Below are positions 43,039 to 52,250 of a DNA stretch of 64,000 nt, piece by piece. Both the position numbers and the translations under genes were made by a program. Below the pieces are notes generated by a model, which was given only the letters and a program-made list of their open reading frames with translations, was not told where the DNA came from and ran no database searches. This DNA is from Thalassotalea_E sp964620605. GTDB taxonomy: Bacteria; Pseudomonadota; Gammaproteobacteria; Enterobacterales; Alteromonadaceae. Numbering within the stretch: the stretch's first letter is position 1; every line of letters starts with the position of its first letter. The stretch lies in the NCBI GenBank assembly GCA_964620605.1, contig CAZUHQ010000002.1, positions 1 through 64,000 on the forward strand, written 5' to 3'.

Positions 43039-43941
43039 ATGTATTTGTATCATTTTGGCCTAAAGGAATTACCTTTTACCTTAACACCAAATACCAGTTT
43101 TTATCTTGGCCTGGCGCCACACAATGAAGCGCTGGAAGTGCTGGTGACGGCGTTAAAAACCGGCGAGGGGTTTATTAAAGTGGTCGGGGAAGTCGGCACA
43201 GGAAAAACCCTATTGTGCCGCAAGCTGTTAAATGAAATCCCAGAACATTTTGTCACAGCCTATATTCCAAACCCCTATTTAAAACCGGATGAATTAAGGC
43301 GTGCGGTTGCGGTTGAGTTAGGCGTGAAGCAGGCGCAGCGGATGTCGGTGCAGCTGCTAACCCAGAGAATTCAGCAACGTTTATTGGAGCTACACGGCCA
43401 GGGACATTCCGTAGTACTAATTTTAGACGAAGCTCAGGCGCTACCGGCGGAAAGTTTGGAGGCGTTACGCTTGTTTACCAACTTGGAAACGGAAACCCGC
43501 AAGCTATTGCAGGTGGTGCTATTCGCCCAGCCTGAGCTCGACCAACGCTTAAGTGAAGAGAGTTTTCGCCAGTTAAAACAAAGGATTACTTTTTCTTATC
43601 GCCTGCGGCCAATGACGGCAGCAGAAGTAGAGCAATATATTGCGCACAGGTTGCAGGTTGCCGGTTATAAAGGTGCAGCGTTATTTAGTGGTGAAATTTG
43701 TAAAAAAATTGCCAAGTTAACTCAGGGGATCCCAAGGCTAGTGAATATTTTGTGCCATAAAATGTTAATGCTCAGCTATGGGCAGGGCAGTTATCAAATA
43801 ACCGGTCGGCATGTCAAAATTGCTGCCCAGGATACTGAAGCAATTCATGAGCCGTTGATCAGCAAATCCCGATATTATTTGGCAGCGGCTGCGTTACTTG
43901 GTTTGTTAATAGCAAGCTGGTTTATTGGAATGCAGTCATGA
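43039..43941 (+). CDS. mshM: MshM, ExeA-like AAA ATPase
   Basis: A 300-residue P-loop ATPase of the ExeA/MshM type that helps secretin assembly. Walker A is GEVGTGKTLLCRKLL (about 53-67) and Walker B is VVLILDEAQAL (about 129-139). A C-terminal membrane segment (about 278-297) anchors it. It overlaps mshN by 4 bp. Confidence 0.92.
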   Translation: MYLYHFGLKELPFTLTPNTSFYLGLAPHNEALEVLVTALKTGEGFIKVVGEVGTGKTLLCRKLLNEIPEHFVTAYIPNPYLKPDELRRAVAVELGVKQAQRMSVQLLTQRIQQRLLELHGQGHSVVLILDEAQALPAESLEALRLFTNLETETRKLLQVVLFAQPELDQRLSEESFRQLKQRITFSYRLRPMTAAEVEQYIAHRLQVAGYKGAALFSGEICKKIAKLTQGIPRLVNILCHKMLMLSYGQGSYQITGRHVKIAAQDTEAIHEPLISKSRYYLAAAALLGLLIASWFIGMQS

Positions 43942-45130
43942 GCGTTATTAATCAAATGTTAAAAGATCTGGATAAGCGCCAGCAAACTGAAGGGCTATCC
44001 AGGCAACAGGGAGCGACACTAGCCGCCGTGAATGCCCCAGGAAAAATCAATTGGTTTGTCCTGATAGCGGTAATACTGGTACTTAATATTGTCGGTATTC
44101 TTATCTGGCAGCTTTACAGTGAAAATCAGCAATTAAAAAACACTGCTGTCGTTAACTCCGGTGCTGCTAATTTGCCTGAGCAACCAAGCGCTGAAGTTAT
44201 TAGCGAGAATAAAATGAATTCACACCAGGCCGAGCTAAAGCAAAATGGGTCATCATCAACTGTATCGACTGCGGCCGTTAATAACGACTCGCGACAGCCA
44301 GCTGCTGATCCGTCCAATGACAACGCGCCTTCACAGATAGCCGGAGGAAAAGCAGCAAAGCCAGAAAAAGCAGCCAAACAAGGGCAAATAGCTGAGCTAG
44401 GAAGAACAGATCTGCCAGCACCAGAACAAACAAAAGCGCTTGTCTCGGTAACTTCAGGCTCTCAGCCAATTAAAAATAGTCAGTTAGCGGCCAAAGAACC
44501 GGCAGTTGCGCAAAGTGCGCCGCAACTAAAAATTTCCCGTAAACAGCTATCGCCACAGGAGCTGGTGGAGCAAAAACTTGCCCAGGCAGAGCAGGCACTA
44601 AATAGTGAACAACTCAGCCGGGCAGAAACCCTGTTTGAAGATATCTTATTAGTGTCGCCAGAAAATAAAGCTGCCCGTAAACAATTGGCGGCGTTATGGT
44701 TTGGCCGAAAATCTTATCAGGCGGCACATAATCTACTGTCTCAGGGCATAGCGCTCGCGCCGAACGACAGTGAATACCGAATGATGAAAGCCCGTATATA
44801 CTTAAGTCAGGGACAGCAACTTGCGGCGGTTAATACCTTAAAGGTGTTGAACGCGCTTGAAGATGTCGAGTATCAGGCATTATTGGCAACGAATGCCCAG
44901 CAATTGGCACAATATCAGACAGCGATTTCTGCCTACCAGTTACTGGTGAAATTGCAGCCGACAACTGGCCGCTGGTGGTTGGGGCTTGCGGTCGCTTATG
45001 ACAGCAATAGCCAGTTTGAGCAGGCANNNNNNNNNNAGTACCGGCCTATCGGCAGGCCAGAGACAGTGGTGAGCTCTCAGAAAGTGCGCGTCAGTTTGCC
45101 GGTCAGCGTCTGCAGCAATTAGGAGAATAG
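43938..45130 (+). CDS. mshN: MshN, TPR-containing MSHA biogenesis protein (interrupted by scaffold gap)
   Basis: Bitopic inner-membrane protein with a short cytoplasmic start (MSVINQMLKDLDKRQ), a transmembrane segment (about 35-55), a Pro/Ala/Gln-rich linker and C-terminal TPR repeats (from about residue 205). Ten Ns at 45027-45036 put the remaining sequence in the wrong frame; read in the next frame it gives VPAYRQARDSGELSES and ends at the TAG at 45128-45130, just before mshE, as expected. Removing the Ns and the one duplicated A joins EQA to VPAYRQA as a normal TPR helix, so probably little or nothing is missing. Confidence 0.85.
45027..45036. other. Scaffold gap (10 N) inside mshN
   Basis: Ten undetermined bases separate two contigs. 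The bases on each side (GGCA and AGTA) can be merged over one A to keep the mshN frame open. Confidence 0.98.
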
Positions 45131-45132
45131 TA

Positions 45133-46851
45133 ATGGCGGCACCTAAATTAAAAATGCGCCTCGGTGATTTGTTAGTTCACGAGCATATCATTACTAACGA
45201 ACAGCTAATGCAGGCGCTGAATAGTCAAAAATCAACCGGACGCAAGCTCGGTGATACCCTGATTGAGCTCGGCTATCTTGGTGAACGTCAACTACTTGAA
45301 TTTTTGGCACAACAGCTGGATGTTCCGTTTCTTGATATCAGCCAAACGCGTATTGCCCCTGAAGTTGCCGCTTTACTGCCTGAAGTACATGCTCGGCGTT
45401 TGCGGGCATTGATTATTAAAGATCAGGGAGATTCAGTACTTATCGGCATGAGCGATCCGGCAGATTTAAGCGGCCTGGATCAACTGGAGCAAATGCTATC
45501 ACCGAAAACCATCAAACTTGCGGTGGTGATGGAATCCCAGCTGTTTGAAGCCTTTGATGGACTTTATCGGCGCACCGCGGATATCGAGTCTTTTGCCAGC
45601 CAGTTAGAAGAAGAGTATGACCAATCGACAGACTTTGATCTTACCACTTCATTTGTCGATGAAGGTGGTGATGCCACCGTTGGCAAGCTGTTGCAATCGG
45701 TATTTGAAGATGCGGTGCAAATGCGCGCTTCGGATATTCATATCGAGCCGGATGAAAAACTGCTGCGCATCCGTCAGCGTATCGATGGTGTATTGCAGGA
45801 AAATATCTTAAAAGAAAATAAGATCGCCTCGGCCATGGTGTTAAGGCTGAAACTGATGGCAGGGCTGGATATCTCGGAAAAACGTTTGCCTCAAGATGGT
45901 CGTTTTAACTTGCAAATTAAAGGTCATAATATCGATGTCCGGATGTCGACCATGCCGGTGCAATACGGCGAGTCTGTGGTGATGCGTTTGCTGGATCAGT
46001 CCGCTGGCTTATTGTCATTGGATGAAACCGGGATGCCGCTGGAGTTGATTGAGCGGGTACGTCATCAAATTACCCGGCCACACGGCATGGTATTGGTTAC
46101 CGGGCCGACCGGTAGTGGTAAAACCACCACGCTGTATGGCGCTTTGAGTGAACTTAATCAGTCGACGAAAAAAATCATCACAGTTGAAGATCCGGTGGAA
46201 TATCGCCTGCCAAGGATTAACCAGGTACAGATTAATAGTAAAATTGATCTGTCGTTTTCCAGTGTGTTACGCACTGCATTACGTCAGGATCCCGATATTA
46301 TCATGGTGGGTGAGATGCGTGACAGTGAAACCGTGGAAATGGGCTTACGGGGCGCGTTAACCGGTCACTTGGTGCTTTCAACTTTACATACCAATGATGC
46401 GATTACCAGTGCATTGCGCTTAATCGACATGGGCGCTGCGGGCTTTTTGGTCGGTAGTTCGTTGCGTGCGGTGATCGCTCAGCGGCTAGTGCGCCGGGTA
46501 TGTGAGCATTGCACTACTGATTATACGCCAAGCAGCCAGGAAACATTATGGTTAACCCATCTTGCTGGTAATGCGGTCAATAATGCGCATTTTAAGCAAG
46601 GTAAGGGCTGTCAATCATGCCAATATACTGGCTATCGCGGCCGAATAGGGGTTTTTGAACTTCTGGAAATGAACGAAGCCATGATGGCTGCACTTAAACG
46701 CAATGATGCTGAAGAGTTTACCAAACAGGCAAAAGCACACCCGAGTTTTCGGCCATTAGCCTTGGCGGCATTTGATTATGCCAGTCAGGGCACTACTACG
46801 GTGGAAGAAGTATTGCGTTTGGTGGAAATGGTTGAGGTGGTTGATAGCTAA
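45133..46851 (+). CDS. mshE: MshE, pilus extension ATPase with c-di-GMP-binding N-domain
   Basis: Hexameric ATPase of the GspE/PilB family that drives MSHA pilus extension. The N-terminal MshEN domain (about 1-140) contains RLGDLLVHEHIITNEQLM and KLGDTLIELGYLGERQLL, the paired motifs that bind c-di-GMP in Vibrio MshE; the first has His where the consensus has Gly. The C-terminal part has Walker A GPTGSGKTTTLYG, the Asp box, Walker B DPDIIMVGEMRDSET and a four-cysteine zinc site (CEHC and CQSC). GGAG before the ATG overlaps the end of mshN. Confidence 0.95.
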   Translation: MAAPKLKMRLGDLLVHEHIITNEQLMQALNSQKSTGRKLGDTLIELGYLGERQLLEFLAQQLDVPFLDISQTRIAPEVAALLPEVHARRLRALIIKDQGDSVLIGMSDPADLSGLDQLEQMLSPKTIKLAVVMESQLFEAFDGLYRRTADIESFASQLEEEYDQSTDFDLTTSFVDEGGDATVGKLLQSVFEDAVQMRASDIHIEPDEKLLRIRQRIDGVLQENILKENKIASAMVLRLKLMAGLDISEKRLPQDGRFNLQIKGHNIDVRMSTMPVQYGESVVMRLLDQSAGLLSLDETGMPLELIERVRHQITRPHGMVLVTGPTGSGKTTTLYGALSELNQSTKKIITVEDPVEYRLPRINQVQINSKIDLSFSSVLRTALRQDPDIIMVGEMRDSETVEMGLRGALTGHLVLSTLHTNDAITSALRLIDMGAAGFLVGSSLRAVIAQRLVRRVCEHCTTDYTPSSQETLWLTHLAGNAVNNAHFKQGKGCQSCQYTGYRGRIGVFELLEMNEAMMAALKRNDAEEFTKQAKAHPSFRPLALAAFDYASQGTTTVEEVLRLVEMVEVVDS

Positions 46852-48089
46852 TGGCGGTATTTGATTATATTGGCAGAAATAGCCGCGGTGAGCAGGTTAA
46901 AGGAGCTATCGACGCCGCGAGCTCAGCTGCGGTTGCTGAGCAGTTATCACGCCAGCAGATCATAGCTATTGCGATTGAACCAGCAAAAACCAAGCATGCC
47001 AGCGGCAATATTGGCCAACTGGATATCGGCGATTTGCTCGGCTTTTCCGCGATATCTCTCGATGATTTGATCGTCTTTTGCCGACAAATGTATGCCCTGG
47101 TGCGCTCCGGTGTCCCCATTTTACGGGCGATACATGGCATGGCGGAATCCAGTAACTCGCCAAAATTAAGGACTGCACTCGAACAGGTGGCGGGTCAACT
47201 CGAAGGGGGCTATGCGCTGTCATCGGCGCTTAATCAACATCCGAAACTATTTTCGCCGTTATTTGTTTCCCTTATTCATGTTGGTGAAAATACCGGTCAG
47301 CTCGATGGTGCATTTTTAAAACTGGCAAGTTATTTTGAGCGCGAACAGGACACCCGCAAGCGGGTCAAAACTGCGCTGCGTTATCCATCATTTGTCTTGG
47401 CGGCGATTGGCATCGCGTTAGTCGTGCTGAATATTTTTGTCATTCCAACCTTTGCCAACATGTTTGCCAAGCTAGGTGCAGATTTACCCTGGGCGACCAA
47501 GGCGCTGATTGCCAGTTCCAATTTTTTCCTCGATTATTGGCCACATATGCTGGTGGCTTCAGTCGGTGGCTTTTTCGCGATACGCGCTTATTTGAAAACA
47601 CCGCAAGGTTTATATAAATGGGACAGGTTTAAGACCAAACTGCCGATCGTCGGCTCGATTATCGAGCGTTCGATATTGGCGCGTTTTTCCCATAGCTTTG
47701 CCATTATTCTAAAGGCCGGTGTCCCTATGACCTCTGGTCTGACGTTGGTCTCAGATGCGGTTGATAATAGCTTTATGGCTAAGAAAATTATCGCGATGCG
47801 CACTGCGATTGAAAGTGGTGAGAGCCTGTTGCGTTCGGCGGTCGCCAGTACCTTGTTTACGCCGTTAGTATTGCAAATGATAGCGGTGGGTGAAGAAACC
47901 GGCCGGGTTGATGAGTTATTGGAAGAGGTCGGTGATTATTATGAACGAGAAGTGGATTACGAATTAAGCACCTTAACCGCACGGATTGAGCCGATATTAA
48001 TCGCCATCGTTGCCGCTATGGTGCTAATTTTAGCGCTTGGTATCTTCACGCCTATGTGGGATATGATGTCGGCGTTTAAAGGTAAGTAA
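46851..48089 (+). CDS. mshG: MshG, inner-membrane platform protein
   Basis: PilC/GspF-type platform protein (412 residues) on which the extension ATPase acts. Two repeated GspF domains are visible, FCRQMYALVRSGVPILRAI and the later FSHSFAIILKAGVPMTSGL, plus three to four transmembrane segments (near 175-195, 215-245 and 380-402). Its ATG overlaps the mshE stop by one base. Confidence 0.95.
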   Translation: MAVFDYIGRNSRGEQVKGAIDAASSAAVAEQLSRQQIIAIAIEPAKTKHASGNIGQLDIGDLLGFSAISLDDLIVFCRQMYALVRSGVPILRAIHGMAESSNSPKLRTALEQVAGQLEGGYALSSALNQHPKLFSPLFVSLIHVGENTGQLDGAFLKLASYFEREQDTRKRVKTALRYPSFVLAAIGIALVVLNIFVIPTFANMFAKLGADLPWATKALIASSNFFLDYWPHMLVASVGGFFAIRAYLKTPQGLYKWDRFKTKLPIVGSIIERSILARFSHSFAIILKAGVPMTSGLTLVSDAVDNSFMAKKIIAMRTAIESGESLLRSAVASTLFTPLVLQMIAVGEETGRVDELLEEVGDYYEREVDYELSTLTARIEPILIAIVAAMVLILALGIFTPMWDMMSAFKGK

Positions 48090-48095
48090 TAGCTG

Positions 48096-48587
48096 ATGAC
48101 AAAGCAAAGTGTTGCCAACAATCGCGAAAAAACGCTCGGTGAGAATATTTTGGTGGTGGTACTGGTTGCCTCGTTAATGAGTGCATTTTTGTATTACTTT
48201 TTTAAGCATCAGCAAACTATCAGCCAGGCGGGCTTTCAGATCGCGGCAACGAATTTTGCCTCGAAGATCACAGCGATCAGGGCACAATGGTTTATGGAGA
48301 ACCAACCGCTAAGCTTGATGGTCAAAGAAAAAGATGGCAGCAAATCGGCAATACCGCTTAATAAAAAGGGTTGGGTCGATTTTGCACAAGATGGCGTCAG
48401 TTGCCGCAAAATTTGGCGTGTGATTATGGTAGATGATTTAACTTTTATTAATCAGCCAGTTGCGGTAATGAGTGTCAGTGATGAAGTTGAACCGCTGAAT
48501 AATCACTGCCGCTATCGTTTACCAAGCGGTGAGTATTTTGATTATTTTCCTCAAAGTGGCAAGGTAATTTCGTCAGGCAGTAACTAA
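48096..48587 (+). CDS. mshF: MshF, MSHA biogenesis protein
   Basis: A 163-residue bitopic protein with a transmembrane segment (about 19-37) and a small periplasmic domain containing ITAIRAQWFMENQP and GWVDFAQDGVSCRKIW. Members of this family lie between mshG and mshB in Vibrio and Shewanella; a precise role is not known. It ends the assembly half of the cluster. Confidence 0.8.
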   Translation: MTKQSVANNREKTLGENILVVVLVASLMSAFLYYFFKHQQTISQAGFQIAATNFASKITAIRAQWFMENQPLSLMVKEKDGSKSAIPLNKKGWVDFAQDGVSCRKIWRVIMVDDLTFINQPVAVMSVSDEVEPLNNHCRYRLPSGEYFDYFPQSGKVISSGSN

Positions 48588-48636
48588 TAATGGCAATAAA
48601 GTATTGTGATCAATCAATAAAAGCGTGTAATGTAGA

Positions 48637-48681
48637 AAAGTTAAGTGACTTAATTGAGTAAAGCTTGTTAAACTTAACTTT
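48637..48681. promoter_or_regulatory. Inverted repeat upstream of the pilin operon (mshB)
   Basis: A perfect 10 bp inverted repeat, AAAGTTAAGT (48637-48646) and ACTTAACTTT (48672-48681), lies in the 117 bp between mshF and mshB, where a pilin-operon promoter is expected from Vibrio. Could be an operator or an RNA stem. Confidence 0.45.
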
Positions 48682-48704
48682 AGGTGTAAAGGTTCGAGGT
48701 AGTT

Positions 48705-49319
48705 ATGAAAAAACAGTCAGGTTTTACCCTTATCGAGCTGGTAATCGTAGTGGTGATTTTAGGCTTTTTAGCGGTCACGGCTATTCCAAAGTTTCTTGAT
48801 TTAACTGATCAGGCAAAACAGGCGAATATTGAGGGCATGGCAGGTGGCTTTGCTACCGGGGTTTCTTTAGTGCGCGCCCAGTGGGAAGCAGAAGGTCGAC
48901 CTCATGACAATAACGCTCGAAATACCGTTAATTACGATGGTACGGATCTGTATCTGACCTCGCCGACAACTAACACCAGTGCATTTCGCCCTGGCTATCC
49001 TATGGGCACAGGTATCAGTGGGGTAACTTCTGGCGATATGACAGGCGCGACTTGCGTTCAGGTGTGGAATGGTATTTTGAGCCAGCCACCAAAAATTTCC
49101 AGTACCGCAGCAGATTTAACTAATGGTGCCAATATCCAGTATTTTGCCATTAGCATTGCCAATGCCGGTAGCAACTCCAATGATATTTGCGCCTACTTTT
49201 TAGTAGAGACGCTAAATAAAGTCACTAATGGTTATGCGACGCCAACAGCAACGACGACAGGCAATAATTTTTCCTATGATCCGGCTTCCAGTCAGGTGGC
49301 GATCACAATCAATAACTAA
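48705..49319 (+). CDS. mshB: MshB, minor pilin
   Basis: Type IV pilin-like protein (204 residues) with a short leader MKKQSG and the N-methylated helix FTLIELVIVVVILGFLAVT, to be cut by the prepilin peptidase after Gly6. The globular part (from about 35) holds LVRAQWEAEGRPH, a common MshB trait, and two cysteines. Likely an initiation or adaptor pilin of the MSHA fibre. Strong GAGGTAG before the ATG. Confidence 0.9.
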   Translation: MKKQSGFTLIELVIVVVILGFLAVTAIPKFLDLTDQAKQANIEGMAGGFATGVSLVRAQWEAEGRPHDNNARNTVNYDGTDLYLTSPTTNTSAFRPGYPMGTGISGVTSGDMTGATCVQVWNGILSQPPKISSTAADLTNGANIQYFAISIANAGSNSNDICAYFLVETLNKVTNGYATPTATTTGNNFSYDPASSQVAITINN

Positions 49320-49350
49320 TAATAATTAAACATATGAAAAGTAAGGTGTA

Positions 49351-49830
49351 ATGATGAAAAATTTATCTCAGGCAAAAGGTTTTACCCTAATTGAGTTAGT
49401 GGTGGTAATCGTTATCTTAGGCATTTTAGCGGCGACCGCAGCCCCTAAGTTTATTGATTTAACCGGTGATGCGAAAAGTAGTGTTCGAGATGGTGCTGTT
49501 GCTGCAATTAAAGGAGCATTAGCTATGGGACATGCAAAAGCTCTGGTAGCTGATGTTACTGATGGTGAAGTTAGCATCAATGGCAAGCTGGTTAATATAG
49601 TGAAAGGTTATCCTTCGGTTGCTGCTGATTCGAGTGCTGATGGTACTGCAGGAAAAGCTTATAATATTTACTTTTTATTGGATATCGACAGTGATTTAAC
49701 AGCCCAAGATCAAACAACAACTGCTGGCCCTTTAACTATCACTATCGCTACTGATTGCACAGTAACTTTATCTGATACGGCTGACGCAAATGTTACACCT
49801 GTTCCTGGCGGTACTACTACTTGTTCTTAG
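49351..49830 (+). CDS. mshA: MshA, major MSHA pilin
   Basis: Type IVa pilin (159 residues): leader MMKNLSQAKG, then FTLIELVVVIVILGILAATAAPKFIDL, the hallmark of MshA. The body has DGAVAAIKGALAMGHAKAL and a pair of C-terminal cysteines (TDCTVTL and TTTCS) forming the usual disulfide loop. AAGGTG precedes the start. A terminator-like hairpin follows, which would raise mshA mRNA over downstream genes, as suits the major subunit. Confidence 0.92.
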   Translation: MMKNLSQAKGFTLIELVVVIVILGILAATAAPKFIDLTGDAKSSVRDGAVAAIKGALAMGHAKALVADVTDGEVSINGKLVNIVKGYPSVAADSSADGTAGKAYNIYFLLDIDSDLTAQDQTTTAGPLTITIATDCTVTLSDTADANVTPVPGGTTTCS

Positions 49831-49862
49831 TTGGTCATTAATTGATGCATTCGTAGAAGATA

Positions 49863-49889
49863 AAAGGAGAGCTTGGCTCTCCTTTATTT
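49863..49889 (+). terminator. Partial terminator after mshA
   Basis: AAAGGAGAGC (49863-49872) pairs perfectly with GCTCTCCTTT (49876-49885) around TTG; only a broken T tract follows, so read-through into the minor pilin genes is likely. Confidence 0.75.
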
Positions 49890-49942
49890 GTTTTAGCGAA
49901 TAAGATAAATTAGTTATTTTGGATTGTGAAATAGGTGTTTGC

Positions 49943-50416
49943 TTGAAAACTCAAGGTTTTACGCTAATCGAATTAGTCGTGGTGATTGTGATCTTAGGCA
50001 TATTGGCGGCAACCGCTGTGCCTAAGTTTGTTAACCTTCAGGCAGAAGCGAAAACTGCGACCCTGGAGGCGGTGAAAGCTTCAATGGATGGTGCTGCTGC
50101 CCTGGTTCACGGCAAGTCACTGGTGAAAGGGAATCATAACTCGCCTGAGGGAGACAGCCCTACGGTTGATATTGGCAATGGGGTGACTCTTAGCATCCAT
50201 TACGGCTACCCTAAAACGTCTATCACTGATTGGCGAGATAGTTTACTTGATATTGACACGACTGCTTTTGATTTTACCAAAACAATTGATGGCTCATTGG
50301 TGGTCTTTTTAAAAGGTGCTACAACGCCGGTAAGTACATTACAACCTTGTTTAGCATTCTATAAAGCCGCTGGCGCTTCAAGTAAGCCGGAGATTGGTGT
50401 CAACCCCTGTAGTTGA
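49943..50416 (+). CDS. Second MshA-like pilin
   Basis: A 157-residue pilin very similar at its N-terminus to MshA: leader MKTQG followed by FTLIELVVVIVILGILAATAVPKFVNL. The middle matches MshA-type EAVKASMDGAAALVHGKSL, and two C-terminal cysteines (LQPCLAFY and NPCS) are present. The start is TTG at 49943, 7 nt after AGG; a longer reading from 49919 would place residues before the leader that no pilin has. It probably arose by duplication and may be an alternative or minor subunit. Confidence 0.85.
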   Translation: MKTQGFTLIELVVVIVILGILAATAVPKFVNLQAEAKTATLEAVKASMDGAAALVHGKSLVKGNHNSPEGDSPTVDIGNGVTLSIHYGYPKTSITDWRDSLLDIDTTAFDFTKTIDGSLVVFLKGATTPVSTLQPCLAFYKAAGASSKPEIGVNPCS

Positions 50417-50429
50417 TTAGAATTGATAT

Positions 50430-50945
50430 ATGAACGCACAATGTCAAAAGGCTAAAGGTTTTACTACTATCGAGCTAGTGGTAGTGATTTTGTTACTGGC
50501 TATTTTATCCGCCACTGTGGTGCCGCGTTTTTTCTCGTCCAGTGGCTTTGAAGAATACGCTTATCGTACGGAAGTGATTGCTACGCTGCGCACCATTCAG
50601 CTACGTGCGATGCAGCAAACCGATGGTTCACAATGTCATCAAATTAAAATAACGGGTGATGGTAAGCAACTTGGGTTGCTCGATAATGATAATTCACCTG
50701 GTCCATGTCACGTTAGCAACTGGTTTGATGAAAAAGATGGCAAGTATAATTTAGCTACCGAAGATGGCCCGACTCATGTTCAGGTTGATAGCGACCATCA
50801 GATCACGTTCAGCGGCGATAATTTCTCTTTTGATCAAATGGGGCGACCTTTAAATTGTTCTTCACCCTGTAAAATATCGATTAATGGTGGCGAGCAAACG
50901 TTAACTGTGGTTATCGAGTCTGAAGGATATATCCATGCCGGTTAA
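50430..50945 (+). CDS. mshC: MshC, minor pilin
   Basis: A 171-residue minor pilin with leader MNAQCQKAKG and FTTIELVVVILLLAILSATVVPRFF; the second residue Thr-Thr differs from the usual FTLIEL but Glu5 is kept. The body (YRTEVIATLRTIQLRAMQQTDG) fits MshC. It overlaps mshD by 11 bp. Confidence 0.85.
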   Translation: MNAQCQKAKGFTTIELVVVILLLAILSATVVPRFFSSSGFEEYAYRTEVIATLRTIQLRAMQQTDGSQCHQIKITGDGKQLGLLDNDNSPGPCHVSNWFDEKDGKYNLATEDGPTHVQVDSDHQITFSGDNFSFDQMGRPLNCSSPCKISINGGEQTLTVVIESEGYIHAG

Positions 50946-51516
50946 AGTCAAGGGCTTTACCCTGATTGAAACTATCGTTGGCATAGTGGTATTGTCGATT
51001 GCGTTTTCTGTTATTACTAGCTTAATTTATCCCATGGTAGAACACAGTGCCGACCAACTGCATCAAATTCGCGCCGCCGAACTGGGCCAGTCGATGCTTA
51101 ATGAAATTCAGAATAAGGCGTTTGATGAGAAGTCTGACATGGCTGGTGGTGTCTATCGTTGTGGCGAGGATTATGACAGTAACGGTACTTTAGACAGTGA
51201 TGAACAATGTACGGCAAATAATGCCCTGGGAAGTGAAGAAGCCAATAGAATGTTATTTGATGATGTTGATGACTATGACGCGCTTGAGTATGGCGATAAA
51301 TATAGTGCCGGTGGCATTGAAGATGCACAGGGTAACAGTCTGGGTCTTTATATCGGCTATGCCATGCAGGTATCGGTATGTAATGATGGTGATTATGATG
51401 GTGATTGTTCTGATACCAGCAGCAGTGATACAAGCTCTGCTAAATTGATCACTGTAACTATTACCACCCCAACCGGTTTTGATCTTGTGTTTTCTACTTA
51501 CAGAGCGAACTTCTGA
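50935..51516 (+). CDS. mshD: MshD, minor pilin
   Basis: A 193-residue minor pilin: leader MPVKVKG, then FTLIETIVGIVVLSIAFSVI. Glu5 is present. ADQLHQIRAAELGQSMLNEIQNKAFDEKS is characteristic of MshD/PilV-type pseudopilins. The C-terminal half is Asp-rich (YDSNGTLDSDEQC, DGDYDGDCSDTSSS) and may bind calcium. One-base overlap with mshO. Confidence 0.85.
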   Translation: MPVKVKGFTLIETIVGIVVLSIAFSVITSLIYPMVEHSADQLHQIRAAELGQSMLNEIQNKAFDEKSDMAGGVYRCGEDYDSNGTLDSDEQCTANNALGSEEANRMLFDDVDDYDALEYGDKYSAGGIEDAQGNSLGLYIGYAMQVSVCNDGDYDGDCSDTSSSDTSSAKLITVTITTPTGFDLVFSTYRANF

Positions 51517-52250
51517 TGGTCAGTAGCCGCAGGCAACAAGGTTTTACCCTGATTGAGCTGGTGACAGTGATCATTATTTTAGGGATATTGGCCGCAGGCG
51601 CTAGCAGTTTTTTACAGTTTAGTGCGCGGATATTTGCCGAAACCAGCGATCGTGACGAACTGATTTCATCGGCGCGCTTTGCCATTGAACGGTTAAATAG
51701 AGAAATTCGAAACGCTGTGCCCAATAGTGCAGAGGTTGCTGGCGGATGTTTAACCTTTACCCCAATATTAGCCAGTACTATTTATATTGATATTCCCGTG
51801 GCACCTGAAGCTGGCGAAGATACTATTTCAGTGATTCCGTTCGATAAAAGTAACTTTGCCAGCGCGACGCGAGTGGTGGTTTATCCGTTAGCAGAATCAG
51901 ATTTAGATAATGCGAGTGATAAAAATCATCCGTTTTTGGCATTAGATGATTCGGCGGGTGACACTAACCCTTGGGCATTATCTTTTGCTTCAGATGTCTT
52001 GTTTGAAACCGATTCTCCTACTAAACGGATCTATTTTTATAATACTCAGGTAAGTTATTGCATCAATGGTACAGAATTAAACAGAAATAATGTATTAATG
52101 GCTCAACACCTTGATAATGCTAACAGTGGTTTTGTCGTTGAAGACGCCACGTTACAGCGCAATGCTTATGTTCAGGTAACCTTGGGGTTTGATCTCAACA
52201 GCGAGCAGGTATCTTTTACTAATGAAATTCAAATGCCGAATGTCCCATAA
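51516..52250 (+). CDS. mshO: MshO, minor pilin
   Basis: A 244-residue PilW-like minor pilin: leader MVSSRRQQG, FTLIELVTVIIILGILAAG, then SARFAIERLNREIRNAVPNS, a strong PilW/MshO trait. Translation is coupled to mshD by the ATGA overlap. Likely part of the tip complex with MshB, MshC, MshD, MshP and MshQ. Confidence 0.86.
   Translation: MVSSRRQQGFTLIELVTVIIILGILAAGASSFLQFSARIFAETSDRDELISSARFAIERLNREIRNAVPNSAEVAGGCLTFTPILASTIYIDIPVAPEAGEDTISVIPFDKSNFASATRVVVYPLAESDLDNASDKNHPFLALDDSAGDTNPWALSFASDVLFETDSPTKRIYFYNTQVSYCINGTELNRNNVLMAQHLDNANSGFVVEDATLQRNAYVQVTLGFDLNSEQVSFTNEIQMPNVP

Noticed and set aside
45027..45130. mshN pseudogene with altered C-terminus
   Set aside because: The frame change is caused by a run of exactly ten N; the proper C-terminus is present in the next frame.
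50931..51450. Reading frames opposite to mshD with His-rich or Tyr-rich products
   Set aside because: They are antisense to the Asp-rich mshD coding sequence and have odd composition expected from its complement.
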